A stretch of 64,000 nucleotides of DNA from Tanytarsus gracilentus (GCA_038502055.1 JAXRKN010000040.1:4216001-4280000), one strand, 5' to 3'; counted from the first letter of the stretch, positions 37,201-48,588 are shown. Notes: a model not told the origin generated them from the sequence alone. Numbers and translations: made by a program.

Positions 37201-37977
37201 TTACTGCTTTACTCGATAATTTTCAGGACAGAAAAAGATATCGATATTGGTTTCACGGCATTCACGGAAGTTGAAGTTATATGCGCCGAGCGATAGTTTA
37301 CTCGATAATGGCTTAAAATAATTTAAGCCTCGTCCAATTTTAATGATGAAGCCATTACTAAGCATAACTTGTCTGTCATGCAAGCTACTGACGAGATCAA
37401 TATAGAGGCAAATGTTGTGCTTTGAGAGACTTTCGGATAGTGAAGTTAATCCTTTCGATTGCTCCGAAGTGGGAGATGCATCTCTATTTGTTGTCACTTT
37501 TATGCACTTTAAATTTCGGCAATTACTCACAGCAAGCTCACAGAACATCACTAAATTACAGAGCTGATAGTAATCCTTTACGTATGGTTCCTCAATTAAA
37601 ATCTCTTCAATGTCCTCGGTTAGGTATTTACCGAAAACTTTATCATAGCCATAATTTGTGGCGCCTTCAGGTACATGAATTTTATCTCTTATCTCTCCCT
37701 TGCTACCCCATTGCTGTATTGATTTCTTAATTTGTTCAGCCTGTCCGAGATATTCTTCTAACTTTTTGTGGTAGTGCTTTTTCTTTTCGGGATTTGATTC
37801 TGCTTTACATAGTTTAAGTAACTCTCCACAACCGTCCTCATAAAGCTTCAATGACTCTAGTTTTCTGCCCGCTATATCGTACTAAATGGAATTAAATAAT
37901 TAATAAAACATATCTTAAAATTTTAATAGCTATTTTCACACCTGCACTGCTCTCGTTAATAGCTGAATAGCGTTCAT
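37201..37977 (-). CDS. MITD1: MIT domain-containing protein 1 (MITD1), two exons
   Basis: MITD1 binds the C-terminal tails of ESCRT-III (CHMP) proteins at the midbody and helps coordinate abscission at the end of cytokinesis. The tiny first exon (37942-37977) codes for Met-Asn-Ala-Ile-Gln-Leu-Leu-Thr-Arg-Ala-Val-Gln. A 60-nt GT-AG intron (37882-37941) leads in phase 0 to exon 2 (37201-37881). The total is 238 residues, close to the 249 of the human protein. Residues 1 to about 80 form the three-helix MIT domain. The remainder is the family's phospholipase-D-like membrane-binding domain, with the conserved Ser-Leu-His-Asp-Arg, Gly-Arg-Gly-Leu-Asn-Tyr-Phe and Leu-Gly-Ala-Tyr-Asn-Phe segments near the C-terminus. 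As in other members, no PLD catalytic HKD motif is present. The TAA stop overlaps an AATAAA hexamer. It lies downstream of the ACC homologue on the same strand but about 0.9 kb away, so is separately transcribed. Confidence 0.93.
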
Positions 37978-38859
37978 AATGTCCTTAATTATTAAGCTTA
38001 ATATTTATGGTACAAAATAAGTCTTTTCAACTTGAAATCTTTTAAAAACTATTTTTTTTGAGCTCTTATGTTTACATTTTTATTGCACTAACTCACCGCA
38101 AGCGCTGCCGTCACTCGCTCGCAGTTTGAAAAGTCGACCGTTAGTTTTCGAGAAATAATAAATTTTACTATAATTTTTTATGGAGTTATTAATGCCCATA
38201 AGATGATTTAAATACCGTCTGCAACACGTGACTGGAGAGATATAATAATTTAACAATTATTCCCTCCCACAATAATGATCTCATATTTCATTTAAGTCAG
38301 AAGAACGGTATAATAATGCGAGAGATGAGAGGACAATGCAGCTCGACTGTGTAGAGGAAGCGCAGTGAAATCACAGTTTTTAATCATCTCATTTCTCTCC
38401 CATGCCATCGAGAAAGAAAAAAGCTCCCTTTCTTCTTCTTCCATCGCACACACACAAAAGAAGGAAAATTTTTCAATTCTGAGCAAGAAATAATAAATTA
38501 ATTTTAATGAACTGAAAAAATAAAGATAAAATTTATCCTCAGCAGAATAAAAAAATATACCCGAGGACATTTCTTCTCCGTACATCTATCATCGAATATT
38601 ACTATTTATTTCATTTCTTATCGATTTCTTTATAAAGAGGATTTCTCTTCTTTTTATCATATTGAATAGTTGAATAAATGAAAATTGCATGTGGATATTT
38701 CAAAGCTTTAAATTCAATAGAAGAAAAAAAACTATCAAAACTTTCCTCATTGTTTGTGGCTCATAATTCAAAAAAGTTTCTCCTCCTATCGGATATTGCG
38801 ATATTTCAACATATTGGTTTAAATTTTTCTCTTTATTGAAATCATAAAGTCACACAATT
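37978..38859. other. Intergenic sequence between MITD1 and the ACC homologue
   Basis: About 880 bases with no gene. It contains the 5' flank of MITD1 and the 3' flank of the ACC homologue. An AATAAA on the minus strand (38832-38837) lies 23 nt beyond the ACC stop codon and is its likely poly(A) signal. Confidence 0.5.
38832..38837 (-). terminator. Poly(A) signal of the ACC homologue
   Basis: TTTATT on the plus strand is AATAAA on the gene strand, 23 nt after the stop codon. Confidence 0.5.
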
Positions 38860-41800
38860 TCAGATTGTTCGGATACTCTTTATGGAATCACTTTTTTGAG
38901 ACGATGCGGAATGCTCGGAGTCGGTGCCTATAGAATCGATGCTCTTCTTGCGTTCCTTTGATTCGACCGTTAGTTGCGTTAATAAACGAGCGACTTCGTT
39001 GAGATTTTTGGGTGACAAATTTCGACACAAGCCAACGACTGCATCAAGCACAGATTCGGGTTGTTCCTAAAGAATTAAAAAAAATATTTTATTAAATTTT
39101 AAATGACCCAAAAAAAATTATCCCTTCTTACCTCAAGCAAATTCGTAACCTCTGAAACGATTGAATGCTTTCGGACATCATTGAGATTTCGGTTGACAAT
39201 TGAATTTTTATTATGTTTTTGATCCACAAGCCACTTGATGAATTTTTCATCGCTATCATAATGATGTGAACTGGCCTCTCCTTTGTGCTCCATGAACCAT
39301 CGACGAAGCATTACTAGATTTTTTATTGTCAAATAAATTTAATTTGTGGCTTGATAAAATTTTACTCACATTTAGCTTTGCTGATTGAAATATCCTTGTA
39401 GGTTTTACAAATTTTAGCCACAAAGTGATCTTCAATTAATAAACGATTTAATCGCCAATAGAAGAACATTCGTGATGATTTCCATGGAACTAAATCATTA
39501 ATGCATCCTTTCTCATGTGATCTCTTTGCAGTGTGGTGTAAAGTGGCAAAATTAATTACAGCATCTCGATAAACCGGGACGAGAGACAGAGCTCGATTGT
39601 AAATGTTCAACTCAATATTTCTTTGATGTTCTTCGTCGACGGGAATTTCATTGCTCCACTAAAGTTTTTAAATATTTCAGGAAAAAAAATAAGGATAAAA
39701 TTAAAAATCTAACCTCAATGATGGTCGAATCAAGTCGATGTATTAGCTTTTGCAATTCATCTTGCTTAAATTTCATGCCAATCATGCTAACGGGATCAAT
39801 CACGCTGGCATGGGTTTCTGGATCGGCATACATTTCAATATAGTTTGGATTTATAAGAGAGTCGAATGTCATCCAGGCAGAACCTCTCAATTCAGCATGT
39901 GGCGGTAGGTAAACGAAAACTGGCTTGGAATAATTTCGGAGAGCTTCAATAATTTCACTTTGGAAATTTAAAATTCCATCATTTGTGTCTTTTAGATTTC
40001 CAGAAAAGCCCAACCAGTTTGCAAAAATTAAAAGTGGAAGTTCTTCTCGTGCAAAATCAGCAATAGCTCTCGCAATTTTTAAAGTTGAATCAGAATATAA
40101 AATATTTCCTGATCTATTGACAATTTTCTCTCCTGACTCTTCATCTGCCGGATCAGAAGCAATTTTTTGTTTAAATGATCTCGTTTCAGCAGCAATCACT
40201 CCAACTGATATGCCGCAAAGTCTCGCACGACCCGTGACAACTGATCTCGCCCAATCTTTTTTAATTTCACAAAATGATCCCTTGTCAAAGAATCCAGACA
40301 TCCACGTGTCTTCGGCAAAATTACCAACAAGCATGTCTCGTGGATCATACGGAGTTTTTGTTGGTGTAAATGAAATCTGACGATCAATTGAATCGCTTGG
40401 AATAACTATTGGGAGTTCACCTCCATGTTGAGATGGCATGTATGAGAGCCATTTTAAAATTTGATAAACTCCATCAATGTCAGTTGCTGTAACAAAACAA
40501 AAAATTATCACAAAATTTAAAAGATAAATTACAAAAATCTCACATTCAACTTTATGAGTAATTCCATTGTGACTCATCACTCGAGAGCCTCCGATTTGTG
40601 TATTTGATGTGTAAGCAGCTCGTCCTAAATGTTGATTTATTGAATTGAAGTTGGTCGTAATTATGTAAGAATTTTCAATTTGAACTACTCGACTGCCAAG
40701 CTGCACAATATTGCAACCAACACCCACAGTTCGACTTGTTACCATAGAAATTGTCACAATCTCATCGTATGCTTTTGCAGTTTCATTTGCGATCATTGCA
40801 GCAAGCCTCAAATTTTCAACTCCGAATCCATCTTTTTCTCCAATAATGTCAGTTATTTTATATCGTGATTCGCCTTCGTCCTCAATATGAGTTGTTTGAA
40901 CGATGTTCTTGCTAGGCAACTTGCTATAATCATCGGGAGTTAGATAAAGATATTTGAAGCCTCTAAAACTATTTTTAGGATCATTCCATGCAATCTTAAA
41001 CATTGCCTTTATCTCATCAACGAAACCAACACGCGAACCACTGTTGGCGGATATGAAAATTCGTGGAATCTTTCGAATGCGTGCATATTCGGATGCTTTA
41101 AGAAAAAAATTATTTTCCTCGATTCCCATTGATCCATTAAGATGAGTGATGTCGTTTGCAATTATAATAAATTCACGACCATGTGGAAATTCCGGAGTCG
41201 CAAGTCGCATACGCCATGCAGTCATGCCAATGTCATTTTCGCCCAGCGATCTCTGAACGTCTTGAATTTTTCCATCCGAATTTAAAATTAACTCAACACA
41301 TTCTTGCAAAATATTTTCAGGCACGTGAATGACTTCCGATTTTCTTTCATTTAAAAATTCTTTCCACAATTTTTCACTCATTTTACGAAACATATCGGGA
41401 AAATCATAGCAGTAAGTTGTGTCATGCTCAAATGCTATCAATCGCTTCTGTTGAAGATGGTTTCGTGTTTTGTAAGGCGATGAAACTTGCAAACCATGCC
41501 ACAGTCCTAGCTGATTTCCAACTGATTTAAACTTTAGCACATCATTTTCATTAACTTCCTCATAAATTGCAATATCCAAAAAGTAACCAGACTCGTTGGA
41601 AAAACAAACTCGAAATGCAATTTTTTCAGAGTCCACATTTGGATGTGTAACAAAGCGCATTTCAACTTGCAACACTCGCATTTTCCATAAACGATTTTCA
41701 TAGCATTTTATCAGTTCAGTTGCGACCTCTAGAATTTCATTTTGACTCATTGTGATGCATGGTAGAAAATTTAAAAAGATGTGATTGCAGTCGCATTTTG

Positions 41801-44800
41801 GATAGTCGTGATGCGATGAGGCTAAGTCAATTTCGTCCAATGCTTCAAGCAGTGAATGCTCACCTTCTTTTGTGAGATATCCAAATGCGGCATCTTTAGA
41901 AATGAGATCCGAGTGAATGACTTTTGACCTGATGAAAATGCGAAAGTCCTGAATTTTTTCATGCTTTGTCAAGCCCTTTCCCAAGTACATGTGAACTTTG
42001 CGATTTTGGGTTGGAAGACATTCAATTTTGTAATTTTTTAATCGATAAAGTTCATATTGAAAAGCATTGGCCGGTTCTAAGTTTCGATAAATGATATCTT
42101 CCGTAAAATTATCGCGAGCTCGGTAGGTGAAAATTTTTGGGAATTTTTTCTCCTTCAAAGCCATGAATGAAATTCGTCGAATTCTTCTGTTCAAAAATTC
42201 ATTTCGATGATGATTGAAGAGATTAACAAAAATCCGAGTTAGTTGAGAATCTTCGAGATCTGCACAATTCTTAATTGCAACATTGATGACATAAATTGGT
42301 TCCATTGAAATTACATTAATGACTTCTTCCTTAGATTTTTTAACTTCAGTATCGGATTGAGTTGAATTGCCATACTTGTAAGACACCTCAGATTGAGTAC
42401 CAGAAATTGAATCAAAAGACTCGAGCATGGCGTCAATGATGTCATAGAGATCTTCAAATGATTCGACTGCAGCAATGCATCCTCTCTTTTTGAACGAGCT
42501 CGAGAATTCTTTGTGAATGTGGCATGGATGATTTTCTGGTGTTATAAATTGAAAATGAACCGCAGGAATGGGAGATTTGGAAGTTTTAACTGTATGTGCA
42601 CAGTGTTGAAGCCAACTAATTTGATATGGCATGTAAACTCGACGAACGTAAACCTCCAATGCGATTTTACAAATTGTTTGGCGTTGATGATAAAAAAACT
42701 CATGCAAAATATCAAAGATTAAAGTTTCTGACGAGATTAAAATTTTTATATTCTCAGTGCTGTAAGAGCTTCCGTATTTATCAGCGGCGGGTAGGAGAAT
42801 CGATTCCATTTGATGCTTCCGCAAATCATACGAAGGCTTGTGAGTTGTGATTAAAGATTTTCGTGCCTTCATTGCAATTTTACCATGCAAATCATTATTT
42901 AGCGTCGTCAAATTTTTGAGAGTCTCTTCCAATTCTTCCGTCATTCCATCAGCCTTCGCCAACTCATCAATTACCAATGACACCAACAAATTTTTCTTTT
43001 TCACTTGTGAGTGGGAGTAAATTGTATTCATTACTGCCTTCATATCTTGCTTATAAAATTCACAGAGTTGCAACAAACACTTTTCATACATTCCATCCTT
43101 GAAGTGACTTTCAACTGAATAATAGTTTGATAGCAACTCGTTCAGCACTTCCTTTTCATAACCACGAAATCCATTTCGATATCTTTGAACAAGTTTTAGA
43201 ATGTCTTGAACAATTATGTAAAAAGAATCACGCTCAGACTTCCGATTGAGTCCACTCGCATAATCATCGATGATGAATGCTAATTCTTCTCGTGGAAATG
43301 TCACGACAACACTATCAATGCTATCTTCATATGATTTCATCACCTTTCTAATTTGATGTTCAACTTGAAGTGGAATTCTTTTTGAGATATTTGTTAAAGC
43401 CTCTCTCAGTTCGCACAATGGAAGCATTGGAGTCTTTAGGTACGCAATAAACTTTCTGAAGCTCTTAATAATGCGTGTCTCATTGTAAGCATCGGGAAGA
43501 CAGTAACCTTTTAAGCAGTCAATCAAAATTGATTTATATTTCTTCAACATATGAATGTGATCATCGTGATGGTAAGGCTTCTCTTCAGGTCCCCACGTTC
43601 CATCATAATCTTTTGGTTTTAAAACTGATGGCGATTCCAATTCTAAAACTCCAATGATCGAACGAGCTTTAATAATTTCTCCCGTTTGCTTTTGAAAAGT
43701 TATTTTGCCAGTGTCTGTGCTTGTTAAAGTGATTTGCTCTGTATCGCATTCAATCTCAGCGTAAGGTTGGTTTTTAGTCAGTGACGATCCATCTTCAACT
43801 AGAAAGTTAATTAATTTTCCATGCACAGGACTTCGAAGGATAGAAGTGTCCATATTCTTTTGAAAAACTATCGATTGACTTCCAATTTTGATGTGATACG
43901 AATCATTTTCTTCCTTTAAGTGAGCTGTATGATTTGTTTCTTCAACTCTCAACATGTAACCTCCGTCATTTAATCGATTGAAATCAACAACTTTTAAAGA
44001 TTTATTCATAATGAGTGTATATGACGTGAGACCACTTTTTGCTGCTGTAATATTGAACTTCAATCCATCATGAATAAGCTCAACTTCAGCCACATTTGAG
44101 AGATGACTAATTGGTGGAAAATGTCCTCTTTCGAGTGCCATTTGAAAGTGAGTGAATGAATCAGTAATTTGTCGATCTGCGATGATAATTGATGCGCAAA
44201 TTATTCCCAACATGATGTTGGTACTTTCAAATTCCTTCTCTTTTGTAGCAATGACTTTGTCAAGAAAGCCAGCATCAAAATTATTTTGTAGAAATTTATT
44301 GCCTTCAGACATTGAAATGAGATGTTCAATTGACGTTTGAAAGTCGCCACGCGTTTGAAGTTCTTTCAGTGCCAAAACTAAACTTGCACGCGCCAATTGA
44401 CGGTTTTCACCCCATGCAAAGCAATGACCAAATTGTGAATCCATCAAATCACTTAGAGCTGAGAAACTAAAGTAACCCCACGCATCTTTTGTCGATCGAA
44501 ATGACATTTCTTCAATTGTGCCCGATGAAGACATTTTAATGCCATCGTCTGGATTTTCAGCAGTAATTCTTGCACCAATGACATGTCCTAGTGTCCTCGG
44601 TTTTTTTGTTGGCTTCTCAAAATTAATAATTGTGTCTTCCCACGGTTTTTCTCTGTACAGTACTCGAATATCTTTGATACGATTCAATGGAACTTCCATT
44701 GCAATTTGAATCTGACACGAAATGAGATTCACTTTCGAAATCATTTCAGTGACAGGATGTTCAATTTGTAGTTGAGGAATAAACTCAATAAAATAAAATT

Positions 44801-46009
44801 GACCATCGTTAGGATCGTAAATGTACTCAACCGATCCAACTCCAACAAAAGCAGCAGATTTTGCTAAATTCACGGCCGCTTTGTCCATTTCTTCGAGAAC
44901 TTTTGGCATGGCTGCCGTTGACGGTCCTTCAACGATGATTTTTCGATTGTGTCTGAATACGCTGCAGTCGCGATTGAAGAGACTAATGACATTTGCATGC
45001 TTGTCTGCAATAATTTGAGTCTCCATGTGACGCGCCTCTGGAATTACTTTCATGACCAAAATTGTTGAATCCGGAATTTCTGTTTGCATTTGCCGAAAAC
45101 TTGAGATAAAATCATTTGGACTCATAACTTGACGAAAACCTTTCGGACCCCATGACTGCGATGCCATAATTATCACTGGAAATTTAATTTGCAAAGCAAT
45201 TTCCATTCCTTGTTCTGCTGAATTGACACAAGCTTGAAGATGCATTTCACTTGGCACTTTGAATTTTTTGTTAGTATTAAAAGCTGTTTTCAAACCGACA
45301 CCAGACCATGGCAGAGTGGGAATGTTTAGTGATTGAGCTAATATTAATGTTGAAATTTTATCTCCAAATATCGAAAGAGATTTTTGACAAGGTCCAAGGA
45401 ATGCAATATTGTTGTGTTTCAACATTGCGGGTAAATGTGTATTTTTGCCATTCAAACCCCATCCAAGCCAAACGGCATCAGCTTCACACTGTATGGCAGT
45501 CTCAAGAACCACTTCGGGATTTTCAAAATTATTTGAGGCATCACCGCCTGGGACGGAAATGTGCTGATCCGCTAGTTTGATGTATCTAGAATTAATTTTG
45601 TGAAAAATCAAAAGAAAAATCGATTGTGTAAAATTTACTCAGCATTTGCCGTCAAATCTTCAGGAGTCACCATAGCGGTAAAGAAAATTGCTTTGTCATT
45701 GTTGAATGTCTCGATACACCAGCGTCGTAGTGATCGAATGCATTTGACAGCGCCAATTCCATTACTTGCGATTAAAAGTCTTTTAATAACTTTCTTTCCT
45801 CCAAAGCGTTTAACAAACTCTTCAACCGTTGCCATTTTAATTTCTTCTTCTTTCGATGACAAAGCTCGGCTTAATTCCTGAGGTCTAAAAAATTCATTTT
45901 AGAAAAGTAAATTTCATAAAATTAAAAATTACTTCTTCATTGTTCGATCTGTTTTTGGCTCTTCCAAAACTTCAAAATTTGTGACTTTATTGACATCTCG
46001 CAACGACAT
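38860..46009 (-). CDS. ACC-like: Full-length acetyl-CoA carboxylase homologue lacking biotinylation and key catalytic residues (probable pseudoenzyme)
   Basis: Animal ACC makes malonyl-CoA by biotin carboxylase (BC), biotin carrier (BCCP) and carboxyltransferase (CT) steps on one chain. Seven exons join in frame: 45933-46009, 45639-45884, 40544-45585, 39714-40486, 39370-39658, 39132-39313 and 38860-39066. Introns are 48-65 nt, all GT-AG. The product is 2,271 residues, near normal ACC length. BC spans about 45-600, BCCP about 685-765, the central region to about 1530, CT about 1540-2170. Alignment to ACC is clear throughout, for example Val-Thr-Pro-Glu-Asp-Leu near the N-terminus and Tyr-Lys-Ile-Thr-Asp-Ile-Ile-Gly in CT. 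However, the carrier Lys is Thr723, the ATP-binding Lys is Met248, the glycine-rich loop is Gln-Ser-Trp-Gly-Pro-Lys-Gly, and Glu-Leu-Asn-Pro-Arg is Glu-Phe-Ile-Pro-Gln (375-379). CT has Leu1947 and Asn1952 in the Asn-Trp-Arg-Gly-Phe-Ser-Gly-Gly motif. No AMPK-type site is seen in the short N-terminus. The frame is intact, so a simple pseudogene is unlikely. Confidence 0.92.
40487..40543 (-). other. 57-nt in-frame intron of the ACC homologue
   Basis: The donor GTGAGA and acceptor TTACAG are clear, and removing the intron restores the ACC alignment as His-Lys-Val-Glu-Ser-Thr-Asp-Ile-Asp. The intron length is a multiple of three and contains no in-frame stop. An unspliced message would therefore add 19 mainly hydrophobic residues inside the carboxyltransferase domain. 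A gene finder could easily miss the intron. Confidence 0.85.
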
Positions 46010-47824
46010 TACAAATAAAATTTTAAATCACTGTGAATTTCAACTTGCAAAATTTTAAGATCGAAAAATTAATCAAACAAATTTTTCTCAATTGAATTTC
46101 AAAGATTACTGCCCTTAACAATTTTAATTTTAGTCAAACCCATTTTTAACGACTTTTTATAAGAGTACATGAACCCTACAATTATCATATTGATTTGTCC
46201 ACAAAAATGATCCAATTTTTAACTCTACAATTTTGAAATTAAAAAAACCTCAGCTCTTAAAAAATAAATCATATTTTAACTGAAATCTCCCCTCAAGATT
46301 TCAAATGAATTTTTTACATCAATTTTGTGGGAAAAAAATAAATGTAGGACGAGAAAGTACTTTGATTTATATTCGATCTTCCTTCATCTGTTGAAAATCA
46401 TCATCCTCTCCATTGAAAAATATCCTTTTCTCTCCATTTATAATAGCAACTCTATCAATCCAATAGGAATGTAAATAATGATAGTTTCATTCTTTATGCC
46501 AGTCATCTTCGGAATTTTTCTCCGTCAGTATGAAAAGCATTTCAAGGAAAATAAACCCTACATAGTGATGGTGCAGCAGCTAAAAAGAAGGAAATATCGA
46601 GAGTGGAAATTTCAATTGAATTCTTGAAAAGTAATGAAGGAATCATGGATATCATTGCAGGATATAAATACGGAGAGTGAAATCTTTGAAGATAATGAAG
46701 CGAAAAGCATTTCGTGTTTGCAAATTCATTTCCTTCCTTGCTCTCGTTCAAAATTTCAGAAAGCTATTTGAGTCGATTGGAATTGATATGAGAATGGTTA
46801 TGGATTTAAATCTTTTTGATGAGCAAAAAGTGTTTTTTAATTTAAAAACCTGAAATTCAAACACAAATTTATTCTTTCTCATCATTTTAAAATCAATATC
46901 TCTTAATTTAAACTCAAATTGATGAATGAGATTTTTAAACCTGCAATGAAATTTCTTCGAGGGTTCATTCGCTCTATAAAGTTGTCGCTCTCCATTACTG
47001 TTGATCCGCTAACTCAATCTTTAAATAAATATAAAATATATATTTTGAAGAATGGGCAGAAAGTCTTATGAGATTACTCTCCTCGAAATAGAGTCTTAAG
47101 AAAGTGAGTGCGAATCGAAAACAATGACAGACAAATGGAATTTATTTTTTTTACTCTCCCCTGATGATAAAATAATGACATTGGTGATGATGATTAAGCG
47201 AAATTTGGAATTTAAATTTTTTATTTCATGTATCAATAGGAGAGCAAATGATAATAAATGGGATTTCGCTTTTCAAAACAGTAATAATCAAATAACGAGG
47301 GATTTTCGTATTGAAATCGAGAAGAATGAAAGTTTCATCAATTTTTGTCCGCAAAAACGAAAATCCAATTAAGCTTCGTTCGTTGCAAAGATGCGTCGAA
47401 CCATGTGATGTATGGAGCAACTAAAAACTTTTTCCAAACATCAGCTGCATGACCTGATTCCGGAACGGCAATATATTATATAAGAGTGCCATCAATTTCA
47501 TATCTTTGCGCCATAAAGATGTTCGCGAAAAATATAATAATCAAAAGTTTTTGGCAACTTCAATTGAAAAAGTTTTTTCACCACATTTGTCGCATGTTCC
47601 ATATTCTTACTTTTTTTCCCCACTGAGAACTGTTGATTGTCTAACTCATAACTGCTGACGAAAAATATCTTTCAATAAAAAAAAAAACAAATAAAAAATT
47701 AAATAAAGTTATTTTTATTACCGACAGACAAATTGTGTCATCAAAAAAGCTAATTACGACATTAAAAAATTTAAATACAGTTGTTTTTAAAATCAATATT
47801 GAAAATTCCTTTGGAAAAAAAATT
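46010..47824. other. Intergenic sequence between the ACC homologue and the GNAT pair
   Basis: About 1.8 kb, AT-rich, with no supportable gene. It should contain the ACC homologue's promoter, but no TATA-initiator pair is evident directly upstream of its start codon. A minus-strand AATAAA near 47714-47719 is a candidate poly(A) signal for the first GNAT gene. Confidence 0.45.
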
Positions 47825-48469
47825 TCATTCAAGCAGCAGCGCGTATGATCTAATTTCAGTGTGCGGTGCAGTCGGTGTGAATAGTTTTTCGCCAATGTAC
47901 TCGTTATATTCGTCATAAGTTACAATCGATACGAGCTTAAAATCTAGTTTTTCAGCTATTTTTGCAGTAAAATAATTCGTACAGTCAACAGTAATTGCAC
48001 GATATTTCAAATGCCTTGCATTCTCGATGCAAAATTCAAATAATTGTTTAGCGATTCCCCGTCCAAGGTAGTCTTTATGAACTGATACGATGTGCATGTG
48101 TAATACTTCCGGGATTCCTAATCGATTGCAGTAGTTTGCCTTTTCATCAATGTAAGAGAGTAATTTTAGTACATCAGCACATTTTTTCGAGTCAGTAACT
48201 CTTGCCGCTTTTTCATTTCTCTCGTGTTCTTGCTTATCAATTTTTGCTGCAATTAAAACACCAACCATGGTTTCGCCACTGAACGCTTTTAGAGTTGCGC
48301 CGAAATCAATACAGGATTTGATAAAGTCATTATCGGGATGCATTCTTGCATCTTTTTGTGGATGCGATAACTGTATCGGCTCCGCTCCATCGTGAAAATT
48401 AATATCTAAGAATTCATAAATTTGATCGAAATCACTGCTGATTGCAAGCTCGATTTTAAAATCGTTCAT
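47825..48469 (-). CDS. GNAT-family acetyltransferase, insect arylalkylamine N-acetyltransferase-like (copy 1)
   Basis: A 214-residue single-exon protein of the GNAT fold, resembling the insect AANAT/dopamine N-acetyltransferase group, which acetylates amines such as dopamine and serotonin or fatty-acyl acceptors with acyl-CoA. The acetyl-CoA-binding motif A is His-Met-His-Ile-Val-Ser-Val-His followed by Gly-Arg-Gly-Ile-Ala (about 124-140). The usual Gln/Arg opening the Q/R-x-x-G-x-A signature is Leu135. Glu30-Pro31 matches the Glu-Pro of the family's catalytic glutamate. Asp-Cys-Thr-Asn-Tyr-Phe-Thr-Ala-Lys (162-170) replaces the Ser-rich segment common in insect AANATs, so substrate choice may differ. 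It is a tandem paralogue of the gene just upstream. The family is clear; the substrate is not. Confidence 0.85.
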   Translation of the reverse strand: MNDFKIELAISSDFDQIYEFLDINFHDGAEPIQLSHPQKDARMHPDNDFIKSCIDFGATLKAFSGETMVGVLIAAKIDKQEHERNEKAARVTDSKKCADVLKLLSYIDEKANYCNRLGIPEVLHMHIVSVHKDYLGRGIAKQLFEFCIENARHLKYRAITVDCTNYFTAKIAEKLDFKLVSIVTYDEYNEYIGEKLFTPTAPHTEIRSYALLLE

Positions 48470-48494
48470 CTTTCACACTCAAACGATGATAGGA

Positions 48495-48529
48495 GACTGA
48501 CGCTTAAAAATTAGAATAATTTATGTATA
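48495..48529 (-). promoter_or_regulatory. TATA and initiator of GNAT copy 1
   Basis: On the gene strand TATACATA begins at 48529 and the arthropod initiator TCAGTC has its A at 48498. The 31-nt spacing is ideal. Transcription from 48498 gives a short 5' UTR before the ATG at 48469. The element lies only about 90 bases beyond the stop codon of the upstream GNAT gene. Confidence 0.6.
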
Positions 48530-48588
48530 AATGTGTGAATATATTTATAGTAAAAATGTCTTATCGGCTTTTTAGAAAAGAAAAAAAA

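Noticed and set aside
40196..40387. Alternative minus-strand and plus-strand frames across the ACC homologue
   Set aside because: They are other-frame shadows of the 2,271-residue protein.
46009..47825. An acyl-CoA gene cluster formed by the GNAT pair and the ACC homologue
   Set aside because: The genes share strand and are 1.8 kb apart, but each has its own promoter region and flies rarely group pathway genes. Proximity alone is not evidence of shared function.
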